Positions 1-8,303 are shown, counted from the first letter of the stretch. The stretch: DNA of 64,000 bases from Enterovibrio norvegicus DSM 15893 (GCF_900115495.1 NZ_FOWR01000009.1:1-64000); one strand, 5' to 3'. Translations and numbers: made by a program. The notes: generated by a model not told the origin, from the sequence alone.

Positions 1-217
1 GAGAGACCACCTTACTCATCGATAGATGCCGATAAAGTGACATTCCCACGACGCTCCACACCATCAGTTCCATGGGGAGCCTACGCTTTCGAATCGTCGT
101 GACGCCTGTGTCTTCAAGGCATTGATTAATGAGAGCGGGGCACAGGAGATCTGATAGGCCATTGAGTTGGTCAGCAGAAAATTGGTGTATTCGGTCGAGG
201 GCTTGTCTTAAGAACAT
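1..217 (-). CDS. IS4-family transposase, N-terminal part (cut by window edge)
   Basis: Reading the reverse strand from the ATG at 217-215 gives an uninterrupted 72-codon frame starting MFLRQALDRIHQF and containing TIRKRRLPMELMVW followed by VVGMSLYRHLSM. This is the pattern of the N-terminal domain of IS4 transposases: an Arg/Lys-Arg-Leu-Pro motif followed by a hydrophobic W/VxGM-L-R segment. The DDE catalytic core lies beyond the left edge, so intactness cannot be judged. There is no obvious strong ribosome-binding site; the bases just before the ATG are the T-tract of a terminator-like hairpin, which fits the low transposase expression usual in this group. Confidence 0.8.
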   Translation of the reverse strand, partial: MFLRQALDRIHQFSADQLNGLSDLLCPALINQCLEDTGVTTIRKRRLPMELMVWSVVGMSLYRHLSMSKVVS

Positions 218-220
218 AAA

Positions 221-252
221 AAAATCCGAGTGTAGAAATACACTCGGATTTT
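221..252 (-). terminator. Hairpin terminator in the IS leader
   Basis: A perfect 14-bp inverted repeat (AAAATCCGAGTGTA, loop GAAA, TACACTCGGATTTT) runs into seven T residues when read on the minus strand, ending four bases before the transposase ATG. Minus-strand transcripts from the neighbouring TPR gene would be stopped here before the transposase start. It is inside the IS (boundary 307), so it belongs to the element rather than to the host gene. Confidence 0.8.
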
Positions 253-354
253 GCCAGCCTCTCAGGATCGTTCAACCGATCATTTTTTGCTTAACTGATC
301 GGCATTACAGCAGATGCTGACCTTTTTTTGTTTTTGTTGCTGAATGAAGGCTGA

Positions 355-2457
355 TTATTTCAAACGTGCCTGAACGTGTTTCGCCATGGAGGTTAGCAAT
401 GGGTATTTGTCTTCAAGCATGGGCGGGTAGAAATAGCCGTACTCGTTCTCGCAATAGATGTCAGCGGGTTCGTCAAAGCGAGATTCAGTCGTACCGGCAA
501 AGAATACGTGACAAGGCGTGCCGACTGCGGTTGTTAAACGGTGCACGGCGGTACCTGCGGTGATCACTGCATCTAAACCTGCGATAACGGCAGCAGTTCC
601 ATCGAAATCATCACGCAAATTTAACCCTTCAAGCTGCACCACTTGAACGCCTGAGATCTTGTGGATCTTCTTCAGTTCTTTACTGCATTCGCCGTATTGA
701 AGGTTGATGAAGACTGCATTGGGGAATTGCTTCAACAAATACGCCACTTCTTCAGCGACCAAGTAATGCATGTTACGTGTTGCTGCTGCCAAACCACTTC
801 GCCAACACAATCCAATCAGCTGTGCGTCAGGGTTGCTCGCGCGGATGTCATCTAAACGCGGTTGCCATTGTTGCTTCAATGTATCCGGTGTTTTGACATA
901 GCCAGATTGGAAAACGTGTCGACCGTGCTGTTCAAAACACAGTGCCGCCAAGCTTCCGCCAGGGATCCAACTGGTGATGTCAGCCAGGACCTCCTGTGGC
1001 AACGTGATGTCTGTGTTGTCTGTGCGTTTCACTGGCACCATGATGGCGTCTGGGAAGGCGTTACTGAGCACGCTCTCAAGGCGAGGGTCGCAGGCCACGT
1101 AAGCTTTCTGACAGTTGTCCAAAACCAATTGCAGGTTGTGGAAGTAGAGAATTTCATCCCCCACACCTTGTTCTGGCATCACCAGCACGATGTCGTCTTT
1201 AGGGCGGTTCAAATTCCATTGTGGCAATTCGCCTTTGTAACGTAGGCGGCGACCGCAAGTAATACCGAGTTCATTGGCTTGATAATACTTATCCCACTCT
1301 TCGAGTGTGCGGTACACGAAGCTCACGTTAAAGCCCGCATCAATGTCATTCGGGAAGCGTGTTAAATATTCTTCGAGTAATTGTTTGGATTTTTTTGCTT
1401 CCCCTTTGTACCAAAGTACTTCGGCGAGGTAAGTAGACAGGCGCTCTTTGTTTCCTTCATTGGCCATTTCTGACGCGCGTTCAATGTGCTTTTGGCACTC
1501 AATAATGGCTGATGGCGTGAAATTGTGTCGGGTTCTTAACAAGTTAAAACTGGCGGTTGCAAGGCGATAGCGTAAATCCGCGTCTTTACCGTGTTGCTTG
1601 ATGCCTTCTATTGCTGCGCGATAGGCCTCTACCCAGTTTTGTTCTTTTTCATAACTCTGCACGAGAAGGCGGCAAAGAATTGAATCTTCCGGCCAGCGTT
1701 TGATACCAGCAAGACACAATTTACGCGCAGAGGTGAATTGCTCAAGTTTGATATCACAGTGACTTAGAAGAACGACCACGTCTTTTTCTGGTGCGTGTTC
1801 GCTGTAGGCGCGCATCAAAAACTGACGCGCCAAACCAATGTTATCTGCGGCCAACTCCAACCTTGCCAGTCCAACCAATGCAGGGATTAAATCCCCGGCC
1901 ACACTGATCAATGCTTGGAAAAGCTGTTTGGCTTGTTCTGTGTTGCCAGATGCCAACATTTGTTCAGCAAGCTCAAGAGTTTGGCTGACTTCATCGTTCA
2001 TGGTTGATGATTTTTGCTGTTGAAGTGATGCCACTTCTTTTGCCGCGCGACGACTTTCACCGCGTTGACCGATCGTCGCGGTGAGTTGTTGCCGCATGGC
2101 AAGCAGTTCTTCATGGTCAGGTAACACACCCAACAGGCTATCAACGATTTCCAGTGCGTCTTTATTCATGCTTTGTTGTGCCAGAATATTGGCTTTATCA
2201 AACAAGAGTGAGGCGTTTCCTGGCTCAACGAGCAGTGCGCGATCCAGTTTATTTATTGCCTCTTGCCACAAGCCGTCCTCCACATCGAGCACGGATAAGA
2301 CTTGCAGCACAGGGGCGTTGTCAGGAGCAACACCTAGGATCTGCTCAAAGACTTGTCTCGCCTCTTTTTTCTTTTCGTGTTGATACAGGAAAACACCATG
2401 CTCGAATGCTTGTTCAATCGACATGGTGCCATCGTTGGTTTGGGAGGTGTCGGTCAT
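355..2457 (-). CDS. TPR-repeat protein with glycosyltransferase-like C-terminal domain
   Basis: About 700 residues. Residues 10-430 are helical tetratricopeptide repeats. The remainder looks like the GT9/O-GlcNAc-transferase-like domain often fused to TPRs: a glycine-rich motif (PEQGVGDEILY) where the nucleotide-sugar fold begins, a GLCWRSG segment, and near the end DGTAAVIAGLDAVITAGTA followed by H-R-L, which resembles the donor-binding DTAxxHL region. The ATG at 2457 (MTDTSQ) is preferred over the upstream ATG at 2499, which adds 14 atypical residues and has no ribosome-binding site. It is divergent from the flagellin genes, so O-glycosylation of flagellin is a reasonable inference; no nucleotide-sugar synthesis genes are nearby. 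No signal peptide, so cytoplasmic. The substrate is unknown. Confidence 0.75.
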   Translation of the reverse strand: MTDTSQTNDGTMSIEQAFEHGVFLYQHEKKKEARQVFEQILGVAPDNAPVLQVLSVLDVEDGLWQEAINKLDRALLVEPGNASLLFDKANILAQQSMNKDALEIVDSLLGVLPDHEELLAMRQQLTATIGQRGESRRAAKEVASLQQQKSSTMNDEVSQTLELAEQMLASGNTEQAKQLFQALISVAGDLIPALVGLARLELAADNIGLARQFLMRAYSEHAPEKDVVVLLSHCDIKLEQFTSARKLCLAGIKRWPEDSILCRLLVQSYEKEQNWVEAYRAAIEGIKQHGKDADLRYRLATASFNLLRTRHNFTPSAIIECQKHIERASEMANEGNKERLSTYLAEVLWYKGEAKKSKQLLEEYLTRFPNDIDAGFNVSFVYRTLEEWDKYYQANELGITCGRRLRYKGELPQWNLNRPKDDIVLVMPEQGVGDEILYFHNLQLVLDNCQKAYVACDPRLESVLSNAFPDAIMVPVKRTDNTDITLPQEVLADITSWIPGGSLAALCFEQHGRHVFQSGYVKTPDTLKQQWQPRLDDIRASNPDAQLIGLCWRSGLAAATRNMHYLVAEEVAYLLKQFPNAVFINLQYGECSKELKKIHKISGVQVVQLEGLNLRDDFDGTAAVIAGLDAVITAGTAVHRLTTAVGTPCHVFFAGTTESRFDEPADIYCENEYGYFYPPMLEDKYPLLTSMAKHVQARLK

Positions 2458-2689
2458 ATCTGATCCATCTATTTTGCATCTGCAGTAAGCGGGTGGCATT
2501 AAAGAAAATGCAGCAAATACCGTGCCTATTGCCTATAACTAATAATAATGTGTCGCTATTGAGTGATTTGTTTTATAAAAAGAGACATTGAGCTCATTCA
2601 TGGTATCGCTTTTTTGATCTGTAAAGCAGAGTTAAAGAAGGGAGGACGCACAGAGGATATGAATTGCCGTTCTTATATGTGAAAGTGGT

Positions 2690-2716
2690 TAAACTTTTGC
2701 CGCTTTCGGCCGATAC
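2690..2716 (+). promoter_or_regulatory. Sigma-28 (FliA) promoter of first flagellin gene
   Basis: TAAA at 2690-2693, a 15-base spacer, then GCCGATAC at 2709-2716. This matches the FliA consensus TAAA-N15-GCCGATAA in all but the last base. Predicted start is near 2724, giving a leader of about 197 nt before the flagellin ATG. Confidence 0.85.
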
Positions 2717-2764
2717 CCTCGAGGTTTTGTTTTTAAGCTTTTGAAAGTAATGACTTTCCTAAAG

Positions 2765-2781
2765 TTGGCACACAACTTGAA
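2765..2781 (+). promoter_or_regulatory. Sigma-54-like element before first flagellin gene
   Basis: TTGGCAC at 2765-2771, five bases, then TTGAA at 2777-2781. The -24 half is perfect and the spacing correct, but the -12 half has GA in place of the nearly invariant GC. Vibrio flaA genes are known to use sigma-54, so this may be an active weak promoter or a decayed one. It lies downstream of a much better sigma-28 promoter. Confidence 0.45.
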
Positions 2782-2920
2782 TAGATATGGGCATGTCGGT
2801 ATCAATACTGTTTGGTACCATCCCTAATAACGAACTGAAGCTGGCCCCGCTAAGCAATCGGACTAACGTGTCGCGGGTAGGCTGTTTCGCAAGAATACGC
2901 GAAAGTCAAAGGAGAGCAAA

Positions 2921-4063
2921 ATGGGTGTAACAGTTAACACCAACGTGTCTGCGATGACTGCGCAGCGTTACCTGAACAAATCGACCAATGAACTTAATAC
3001 GTCGATGGAACGCTTGTCGTCTGGTAGTCGAATCAACAGCGCAAAAGATGACGCTGCGGGTCTGCAGATCTCGAATCGACTCATTTCCCAAACCCGCGGC
3101 TTAGATGTCGCTATGCGAAATGCGAACGATGGTATCTCTATCGCGCAGACTGCGGAAGGTGCGATGCAGGAATCGACCAACATACTGCAACGTATGCGTG
3201 ATCTGTCTCTGCAATCCGCTAACGGTGCAAACGGCAGTTCTGAGCGTATCGCGATTCAAGAAGAAGTGTCGGCGTTGCAAGACGAACTTAACCGTATTGC
3301 TGAAACGACAGCATTCGGTGGTCGTCGATTGCTTAACGGTTCTTTTGGCGAGGCAGCATTCCAAATCGGTGCTGATTCTGGTGAAGCCGTTATTATGGGG
3401 TTAAGCAGCATCCGTGCTGATGATTACCGCATGGGTGGTACAGAGTTTGTTGCGGCAAATCCCAAGTCTGCGGGCTGGGAAGTGTCGGCGGGCGCTGCGT
3501 CACTGACGATGGACTTCGTCACGAAAGACGGCAAAACCGTTAGTCTGGATATCGCGACGAAAGTAGGCGATGACATTGAAGAGATTGCAACCTACATTAA
3601 CGGTCAATCTGATGAGATGGTGACCGCATCGGTTGATGAAAATGGCCAACTGCAAATCTTCGTTGCAGAAGAGAAGCTGGCAGGTAATGTGACCTTTGGT
3701 GGCACATTGGCCGCATCACTTGGCATGGCAACGGGTGCAGGCTCGGCAGTGACATCGAAAGACATCGATGTGAGCACTGTGGGTGGCGCTCAGATGGGCG
3801 TGGGCATTATCGATTCGGCAATGCAATACATCGACAGCCAACGTGCTGACCTGGGTGCGAAGCAAAACCGCTTGAGCCACACCATCAGTAACTTGTCGAA
3901 CATTCAAGAGAATGTGTCTGCATCTAACAGTCGTATTCGCGATACTGATTTTGCAAAAGAAACGACCGAACTTACGAAAGGTCAAATCCTTCAGCAAGCA
4001 AGTACCTCGATCCTGGCGCAGGCCAAGCAGATGCCACAAGCAGCACTCAACCTGCTTCAATAA
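2921..4063 (+). CDS. flaA: Flagellin (first copy)
   Basis: 380 residues, a filament subunit secreted by the flagellar export gate. The N-terminal D0/D1 region ([19 protein letters not shown], then [18 protein letters not shown]) and the C-terminal region ([20 protein letters not shown] to the end) are classic flagellin; the middle, about 170-290, is short and variable. The [13 protein letters not shown] segment near residue 90 matches the region recognised by TLR5 in other flagellins. Strong AAAGGAG precedes the ATG. It differs from the second flagellin mainly in residues 165-290 and uses less biased codons, suggesting lower expression. The flaA symbol rests on its position and on the sigma-54-like element, so orthology to Vibrio FlaA specifically is only likely. 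Confidence 0.93.
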   Translation: MGVTVNTNVSAMTAQRYLNKSTNELNTSMERLSSGSRINSAKDDAAGLQISNRLISQTRGLDVAMRNANDGISIAQTAEGAMQESTNILQRMRDLSLQSANGANGSSERIAIQEEVSALQDELNRIAETTAFGGRRLLNGSFGEAAFQIGADSGEAVIMGLSSIRADDYRMGGTEFVAANPKSAGWEVSAGAASLTMDFVTKDGKTVSLDIATKVGDDIEEIATYINGQSDEMVTASVDENGQLQIFVAEEKLAGNVTFGGTLAASLGMATGAGSAVTSKDIDVSTVGGAQMGVGIIDSAMQYIDSQRADLGAKQNRLSHTISNLSNIQENVSASNSRIRDTDFAKETTELTKGQILQQASTSILAQAKQMPQAALNLLQ

Positions 4064-4083
4064 CGGCATACCCAACGTTTATG

Positions 4084-4112
4084 AAAAGCGGCAATCACTT
4101 GCCGCTTTTTTT
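4084..4112 (+). terminator. Rho-independent terminator of first flagellin gene
   Basis: AAAAGCGGCAA, loop TCAC, TTGCCGC then eight T residues, beginning 21 bases after the stop codon. It makes the first flagellin gene monocistronic. Confidence 0.92.
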
Positions 4113-4298
4113 GTGCCTGTTGAAACTGCACTACGACTTTTCCCCCTCGCTCTCTCCCGTCATATTTATGAGCTGATTTCCAGCCATAGTTCGTCGTTTT
4201 TGTACCTTTAAATACCACTTCCTCTTTGGCTTTCTATCTCTGTATGCCTTGCTGCTCTCGCCTATCATATTGTTTTTATGTGGAAAAAAATTCATCAC

Positions 4299-4325
4299 TA
4301 AAGTTTTCTCTATTGAGGGCGAAAA
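4299..4325 (+). promoter_or_regulatory. Sigma-28 (FliA) promoter of second flagellin gene
   Basis: TAAAGTTT at 4299-4306 is identical to the extended -35 consensus. It is followed by 11 bases and GGCGAAAA (4318-4325), six of eight matches to GCCGATAA, at the standard spacing. The leader would be about 170 nt. Confidence 0.8.
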
Positions 4326-4503
4326 CCTTGTTAGCACCATGATTTTACGACCATTGATCAGCATTACTTGGGTGTAAAAAAAACGGAAAAAAAAGTGTAA
4401 AGGTTTTTCCAACGGTGCCGTTACATGGTTTGTAAGAGATTTAGAACTGGTTTTCCCTAGATAGCTGGGCGGAAGCCGGACTTAGTACTAAAGGAGAATA
4501 GTT

Positions 4504-5637
4504 ATGGCTATTACAGTAAACACTAACGTGCCTGCAATGACCGCTCAGCGTTATTTGAACAGTTCAACAGACTCGCTGAACGCATCAATGGAGCGTTTGT
4601 CTTCAGGTTACCGCATCAACAGTGCAAAAGATGACGCAGCAGGTCTGCAAATCTCTAACCGTTTGATTTCACAGAGCCGTGGTCTTGACGTTGCAGTACG
4701 TAATGCCAACGACGGTATCTCAATGGCACAAACTGCTGAAGGTGCGATGGAAGAATCCACCAACATCCTGCAGCGTATGCGTGACCTATCGCTACAATCA
4801 GCTAACGGTGCGAACGGCACTGAAGAGCGTAAAGCGATTCAAGAAGAAGTTGTTGCACTGCAAGACGAACTTAACCGTATCGCAGAAACAACGTCATTCG
4901 GTGGTGCGAAACTACTGAACGGTACTTACGGAACGAAATCATTCCAAGTAGGTGCTGACGCTGGTGAAGCGGTCATGATGGAATTCAAAAACATCCGTGC
5001 TGATGAAGCATTGATGGGTGGTAGCACCTTTACGTCTACTGCTGGTGTTTCAATGGCAGATTGGACCGCTACTGGCGGTGCATCGCTAAACATGACTATC
5101 GTTGACGCTGACGGCGTATCTTCAACGATTAACGTTTCAGCAAAAGCTGGCGACGACGTTGAAGAAGTTGCGACTTACATCAACGGTCAAGCTGACAGCA
5201 AAGTCAGTGCATCTGTGACTGAAAACGGTGAACTACAAATCGTTGCCGCTTCAGGTTCTGATGTGACGTTTGCTGGCGCACTAGCAACGTCTCTAGGCAT
5301 GGCGGGTGCAACCAAAGTTGCTGAAACCGTGAAAGATGTTGATGTGAGCTCCGTAGGTGGCGCACAGAAAGCTGTGGGCCTTGTGGATAACGCGATGCAG
5401 TACATCGACTCACACCGTGCTGAGTTGGGTGCGAAGCAAAACCGCTTGAGCCACACCATTGCTAACTTGGACAACGTTAACGAGAACGTTAGTGCTTCTA
5501 ACAGCCGTATCCGTGACGTTGACTTCGCAAAAGAGACTACGCAGTTTACGAAATCTCAAATCCTGCAGCAGTCTGGTACGTCTATACTTGCTCAAGCGAA
5601 GCAGGCACCATCGGCAGCACTGAGCCTGTTAGGATAA
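4504..5637 (+). CDS. Flagellin (second copy)
   Basis: 377 residues with the same D0/D1 ends as the first copy ([19 protein letters not shown] at the start, [20 protein letters not shown] at the end) and a different central part rich in Ala, Thr and Asp (about 170-285). Codons are strongly biased to those favoured in highly expressed genes (CGT, GGT, AAC, GAA), more so than in the first copy, so this is probably a major filament subunit. It is driven by a FliA promoter with ribosome-binding site AAAGGAG. A hairpin without a T-tract separates it from flaG. In Vibrio multiple flagellins co-assemble in the sheathed polar filament. Confidence 0.95.
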   Translation: MAITVNTNVPAMTAQRYLNSSTDSLNASMERLSSGYRINSAKDDAAGLQISNRLISQSRGLDVAVRNANDGISMAQTAEGAMEESTNILQRMRDLSLQSANGANGTEERKAIQEEVVALQDELNRIAETTSFGGAKLLNGTYGTKSFQVGADAGEAVMMEFKNIRADEALMGGSTFTSTAGVSMADWTATGGASLNMTIVDADGVSSTINVSAKAGDDVEEVATYINGQADSKVSASVTENGELQIVAASGSDVTFAGALATSLGMAGATKVAETVKDVDVSSVGGAQKAVGLVDNAMQYIDSHRAELGAKQNRLSHTIANLDNVNENVSASNSRIRDVDFAKETTQFTKSQILQQSGTSILAQAKQAPSAALSLLG

Positions 5638-5653
5638 TAGAGATGTAGCCAGA

Positions 5654-5682
5654 ATGACGGTGAGATTATCGCTCGCCGTCAT
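5654..5682 (+). terminator. Hairpin between flagellin and flaG (likely attenuator or mRNA stabiliser)
   Basis: ATGACGGTGAG, loop ATTATCG, CTCGCCGTCAT forms an 11-bp stem with one G-T pair. No T-run follows, so it is a poor intrinsic terminator. It lies 17 bases after the flagellin stop and before the flaG ribosome-binding site, where it could protect the flagellin mRNA 3' end and reduce transcription into flaG. Confidence 0.45.
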
Positions 5683-5705
5683 ACGCTAACAGGAGGTGAA
5701 CAGCA

Positions 5706-6128
5706 ATGGACCTATCATCCGTTTCCACGTCATCCCTGTCTCATGTGACTCCACAGTCAGGCACGAAAGTTGCTAGCAGTAATCAATCTGTGGGGGGGAC
5801 TCAACCCGAAATCACACACCAACAACAGATGGCAGAGAATGCTGAAAAGCTTCAAAAGCGCCGAGTAGAGCAAGTTAACCAACTCGCTGACACTCGTAAA
5901 CTTCAGCAGGAACAGCTTGAAACGTTGGTCGACCGACTGGATGAGTTTGTGTCTACCTTTAATAAGGGCTTGTCATTTCGACTCGATGAGGACTCTGGAA
6001 AAAGTATTGTCACTGTTTATGAAATGAGTAGCGGCGATATCATTAGACAGATTCCTGAGAAAGAAATGTTAGAGCTAGCTCAACAACTGTCCCTTCATGC
6101 GAGGGGGCTAGTTGAAGAAAAGGTATAA
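5706..6128 (+). CDS. flaG: FlaG family protein
   Basis: 140 residues. The C-terminal half has the FlaG core (NKGLSFRLDEDSGKSIVTVY and IIRQIPEKEMLELAQQL), preceded by a charged, coiled-coil-like stretch (residues 45-80). FlaG proteins limit or modulate polar filament length in Vibrio, Pseudomonas and Campylobacter; the mechanism is unsettled. A very strong ribosome-binding site (AGGAGGTGA) lies 6-7 bases upstream. It is first in a flaG-fliD-flaI-fliS unit. Confidence 0.92.
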   Translation: MDLSSVSTSSLSHVTPQSGTKVASSNQSVGGTQPEITHQQQMAENAEKLQKRRVEQVNQLADTRKLQQEQLETLVDRLDEFVSTFNKGLSFRLDEDSGKSIVTVYEMSSGDIIRQIPEKEMLELAQQLSLHARGLVEEKV

Positions 6129-6144
6129 CCGAGGTGAGTAAAAT

Positions 6145-7512
6145 ATGGGTTTGAGCGCAGCCGGTCTCGGCAGTGGCATGGACATTAATTCCATGGTCAG
6201 CAAAATAGTTGATGCTGAACGTGCGCCCAAACAGGAGCGCATCGTTAAGCGCATGAATGATGTTGAAACTAACATCAGCGCTTACGGTAGACTCAAAGAC
6301 TCTCTCGATACGATGAAAGGCTTGATGTATGACTTTCGCCGTAACAATACCTTTGCAGCAAGGAGCACGGCTTCCGATAACCCGGAAGCCGTCTCTGCGT
6401 CTGCAGACCATCTGGCTGTTACCGGTGTGTATTCCATCGATGTTCAACAGCTTGCTCAATCCCACAAATTGGTGTCAGGCGGCTTAGACGCAGATAGCGA
6501 CTTCGGCGCCGGACAATTGGTTATCAGCCTCGGTGGACGTTCAACCACCATAGATATCGCCCAAAACAGCAGCGAGCTGCTGGATATCGTTCGTACCATT
6601 AACAGTCATCCTTCTAACCCTGGCGTAAAAGCCTCGGTGATTAACGATGACAGTGGTGCGCGTTTGATTCTTGGGGGAGACAAAACCGGCGCTGACAATC
6701 AAATCGCTGTTACGGTAAATGCGCCGCTCACAAGCCCGCTGCAGGACTTGGCGTATAACCCAACCAGTGACTTCAACGCCATGAACGAAATGCAAGCATC
6801 AAAAGATGCACGCATTTTGATTGATGGTCTGGCATCTGTTTCTAGTGCAACCAATTCCTTCACTGACGCTATTCGTGGCGTAAGCCTCGATGTTTCTCAA
6901 GTTACCACGCCCGAAGAGGGGCCAGTAACGGTCAATGTTGATGAAGACCGTGATGCGGTGAAAGCCTCGCTAGAAAAATTCGTCGATGCCTACAACGCGT
7001 TTTATCAAGTCACCAAAGCACTGTCTAAGTACGATCCTGAAACACAGCAAGGTGGACCTCTGGTTGGCGACAGCGTGATTCGCTCCGCCACCAGTCAAAT
7101 GCGCAGTCTATTCTCTACGCCCATTGAAGGCGCACCAGACTCCATTCGAACACTCAGTGAATTAGGGCTCTCTACCACCATGGATGGCCGCTTAGAAATC
7201 AACAACAGCATGTTAGATAAGCAGCTGTCGCAAAATTTCTCTGCGTTAGAAGGCTTCTTTGGTGGCAATGATGGTTTTGCTAAAAAAGTGGAAGATACGA
7301 TCCATTCTTTCACGGGTATCACTGGCACGATTCGTAACCGCGAAAACAGCCTCGGTGATCAAAGAACACGTTTACAAGATGAGCAGCAAACCCTCGATCG
7401 TCGCATGAATGATCTCGAAGGCCGGACGTTGAAGCAATTCTCTACGATGGATAATGCCATGGCAGAGATGCAATCTCAGCTATCCGCTATGATGAATATT
7501 ATGCCTTCATAA
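6145..7512 (+). CDS. fliD: Flagellar filament cap protein FliD (HAP2)
   Basis: 455 residues. The N-terminus (GLGSGMDINSMVSKIVDAER) is the standard FliD D0 helix, and the C-terminal third (about 365-450) is a heptad-like coiled coil (GDQRTRLQDEQQTLDRRMNDLEG). The cap sits at the filament tip and guides flagellin folding. It starts 16 bases after flaG with GAGGTGAG as ribosome-binding site. Confidence 0.96.
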   Translation: MGLSAAGLGSGMDINSMVSKIVDAERAPKQERIVKRMNDVETNISAYGRLKDSLDTMKGLMYDFRRNNTFAARSTASDNPEAVSASADHLAVTGVYSIDVQQLAQSHKLVSGGLDADSDFGAGQLVISLGGRSTTIDIAQNSSELLDIVRTINSHPSNPGVKASVINDDSGARLILGGDKTGADNQIAVTVNAPLTSPLQDLAYNPTSDFNAMNEMQASKDARILIDGLASVSSATNSFTDAIRGVSLDVSQVTTPEEGPVTVNVDEDRDAVKASLEKFVDAYNAFYQVTKALSKYDPETQQGGPLVGDSVIRSATSQMRSLFSTPIEGAPDSIRTLSELGLSTTMDGRLEINNSMLDKQLSQNFSALEGFFGGNDGFAKKVEDTIHSFTGITGTIRNRENSLGDQRTRLQDEQQTLDRRMNDLEGRTLKQFSTMDNAMAEMQSQLSAMMNIMPS

Positions 7513-7523
7513 GGTATGCATGA

Positions 7524-7817
7524 ATGTCTCCTCTCTTGTTGAAGTTAGAACGTATCGATAGACATTTACTGGCTGTGCTGACAGCAGATGCGGTTGACGC
7601 AGATGAAATGGCACAGTTATTGAATGAAAGAAAACATTGTTTGAACGACATTGCGATGTTGCCGGAACCTCCGGAAAAAGAGGCTTGGTCAACTGCCGTA
7701 GGCAGAACCCAGCAAATAATGACATTGATAAAAGAACATCGTGATAGTGCTGCTGCCCAAGCAAGTCGATTTATCAAAGGGCGTAAGTCAGTACAACTTT
7801 ACAAAAAATTCGAGTAG
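7524..7817 (+). CDS. flaI: FliT-like flagellar chaperone (FlaI)
   Basis: 97 residues, helical, with no strong motif. Its position between fliD and fliS is where Vibrio flaI is found; FliT-type proteins bind FliD and keep it export-competent. The sequence itself gives little beyond the length and charge (LNERKHCLNDIAML, a repeated K/R-rich end), so the call depends mainly on context. The ATG at 7524 is used, with AAGG about 9 bases upstream. Confidence 0.75.
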   Translation: MSPLLLKLERIDRHLLAVLTADAVDADEMAQLLNERKHCLNDIAMLPEPPEKEAWSTAVGRTQQIMTLIKEHRDSAAAQASRFIKGRKSVQLYKKFE

Positions 7818-7829
7818 GTGAGGAATGTT

Positions 7830-8234
7830 ATGAGAGGGTCACTTCAGGCCTACAAGAAAGTCTCTGTAGACAGCCAACTAAGCGCGGCATCACCACACAA
7901 AGTGATCCAGATGTTGATGGCGGGGGCTATTGAACGTTTGATTCAGGGCAAAGCGGCAATGCTGCAGGGCGACATTGCTGTGAAGGGAGAACGTCTAGGC
8001 AAAGCCTTGGATATCGTTATTAGTCTTCGAACATGCTTGTCAATGGATGAGGGTGGCGAGATTGCATCCAACCTCGATGCATTGTATGACTTCATGATCC
8101 GTCAAATTTCCGAAGCGAACCGCGATAATTTGGACGCACCTATTGATGATGTCATCGATATTTTGCGCGAAATTAAATCAGCTTGGGATCAAATTCCCGC
8201 CGAATATCACAATATCACCCAAGCAGGCGCATAA
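7830..8234 (+). CDS. fliS: Flagellin export chaperone FliS
   Basis: 134 residues starting MRGSLQAYKKVSVDSQL; the typical SPHKVIQMLMAGAIERL segment follows. FliS binds the flagellin C-terminus in the cytoplasm and prevents premature polymerisation. A GTG at 7818 in the same frame, directly after the flaI stop, would add four residues, but the ATG at 7830 has AGGTGAGGA at the right distance and the usual FliS start, so I prefer it. Last gene of the flaG unit. Confidence 0.94.
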   Translation: MRGSLQAYKKVSVDSQLSAASPHKVIQMLMAGAIERLIQGKAAMLQGDIAVKGERLGKALDIVISLRTCLSMDEGGEIASNLDALYDFMIRQISEANRDNLDAPIDDVIDILREIKSAWDQIPAEYHNITQAGA

Positions 8235-8272
8235 AACGCACCTACTTTCACTACAATCTTAAATGTCTTGGT

Positions 8273-8303
8273 ACTGGAGTCACAGCTTTGCTGTGTCTCC
8301 AGT
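8273..8303 (+). terminator. Hairpin after fliS
   Basis: ACTGGAG-T-CACAGC, loop TTT, GCTGTG-T-CTCCAGT: a 13-bp stem with one T-T mismatch. The downstream bases (TGCCTTAT) form no strong T-run, so termination may be partial. It separates the flaG unit from flrA. Confidence 0.55.

Larger units (their letters stand above)
1..307 (-). mobile_element. Partial IS4-type insertion sequence, right-hand end
   Basis: The reverse strand from 307 begins TAATGCCGATCAGTTAAG, which matches my memory of the terminal inverted repeat of IS4; I could not check it against a database. It is followed by a short leader, a hairpin (221-252) and a transposase start at 217. The element therefore ends at 307 and enters the window from the left. 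The other end is outside, so the target duplication (likely about 10-13 bp in this group, starting at 308) cannot be verified. The insertion lies about 47 bp beyond the stop of the TPR-glycosyltransferase gene and breaks no gene seen here. Confidence 0.8.
2458..2920. other. Divergent intergenic region, TPR gene / first flagellin
   Basis: 463 bp without a credible gene. Reading rightward it holds a FliA-type promoter (2690-2716), a sigma-54-like element (2765-2781) and a long flagellin leader with a strong ribosome-binding site (AAAGGAG, about 2909-2915). I found no convincing flagellar-type promoter for the leftward TPR gene; the best sigma-28-like match on that strand has only three of eight -10 bases. 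Confidence 0.7.
4064..4503. other. Intergenic region between the two flagellin genes
   Basis: 440 bp, AT-rich, with a terminator at its left end, a FliA promoter near 4300 and a strong ribosome-binding site (AAAGGAG, about 4490-4496) before the second flagellin. A 93-codon minus-strand frame across it has no recognisable domain and is very rich in Lys, Arg and Phe; I do not treat it as a gene. Confidence 0.7.

Noticed and set aside
129-320. 63-codon plus-strand frame at the left end
   Set aside because: It lies over the transposase N-terminus on the other strand and across the IS end and hairpin; the minus-strand transposase reading is clearly better.
2530-2580. Sigma-28-like site on the minus strand for the TPR gene
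   Set aside because: The TAAA and 15-base spacer are there but the -10 part matches only three of eight bases.
4131-4412. 93-codon minus-strand frame between the flagellins
   Set aside because: Lys/Arg/Phe-rich translation without domain, and it covers the FliA promoter. The frame probably reflects low-complexity AT-rich DNA.
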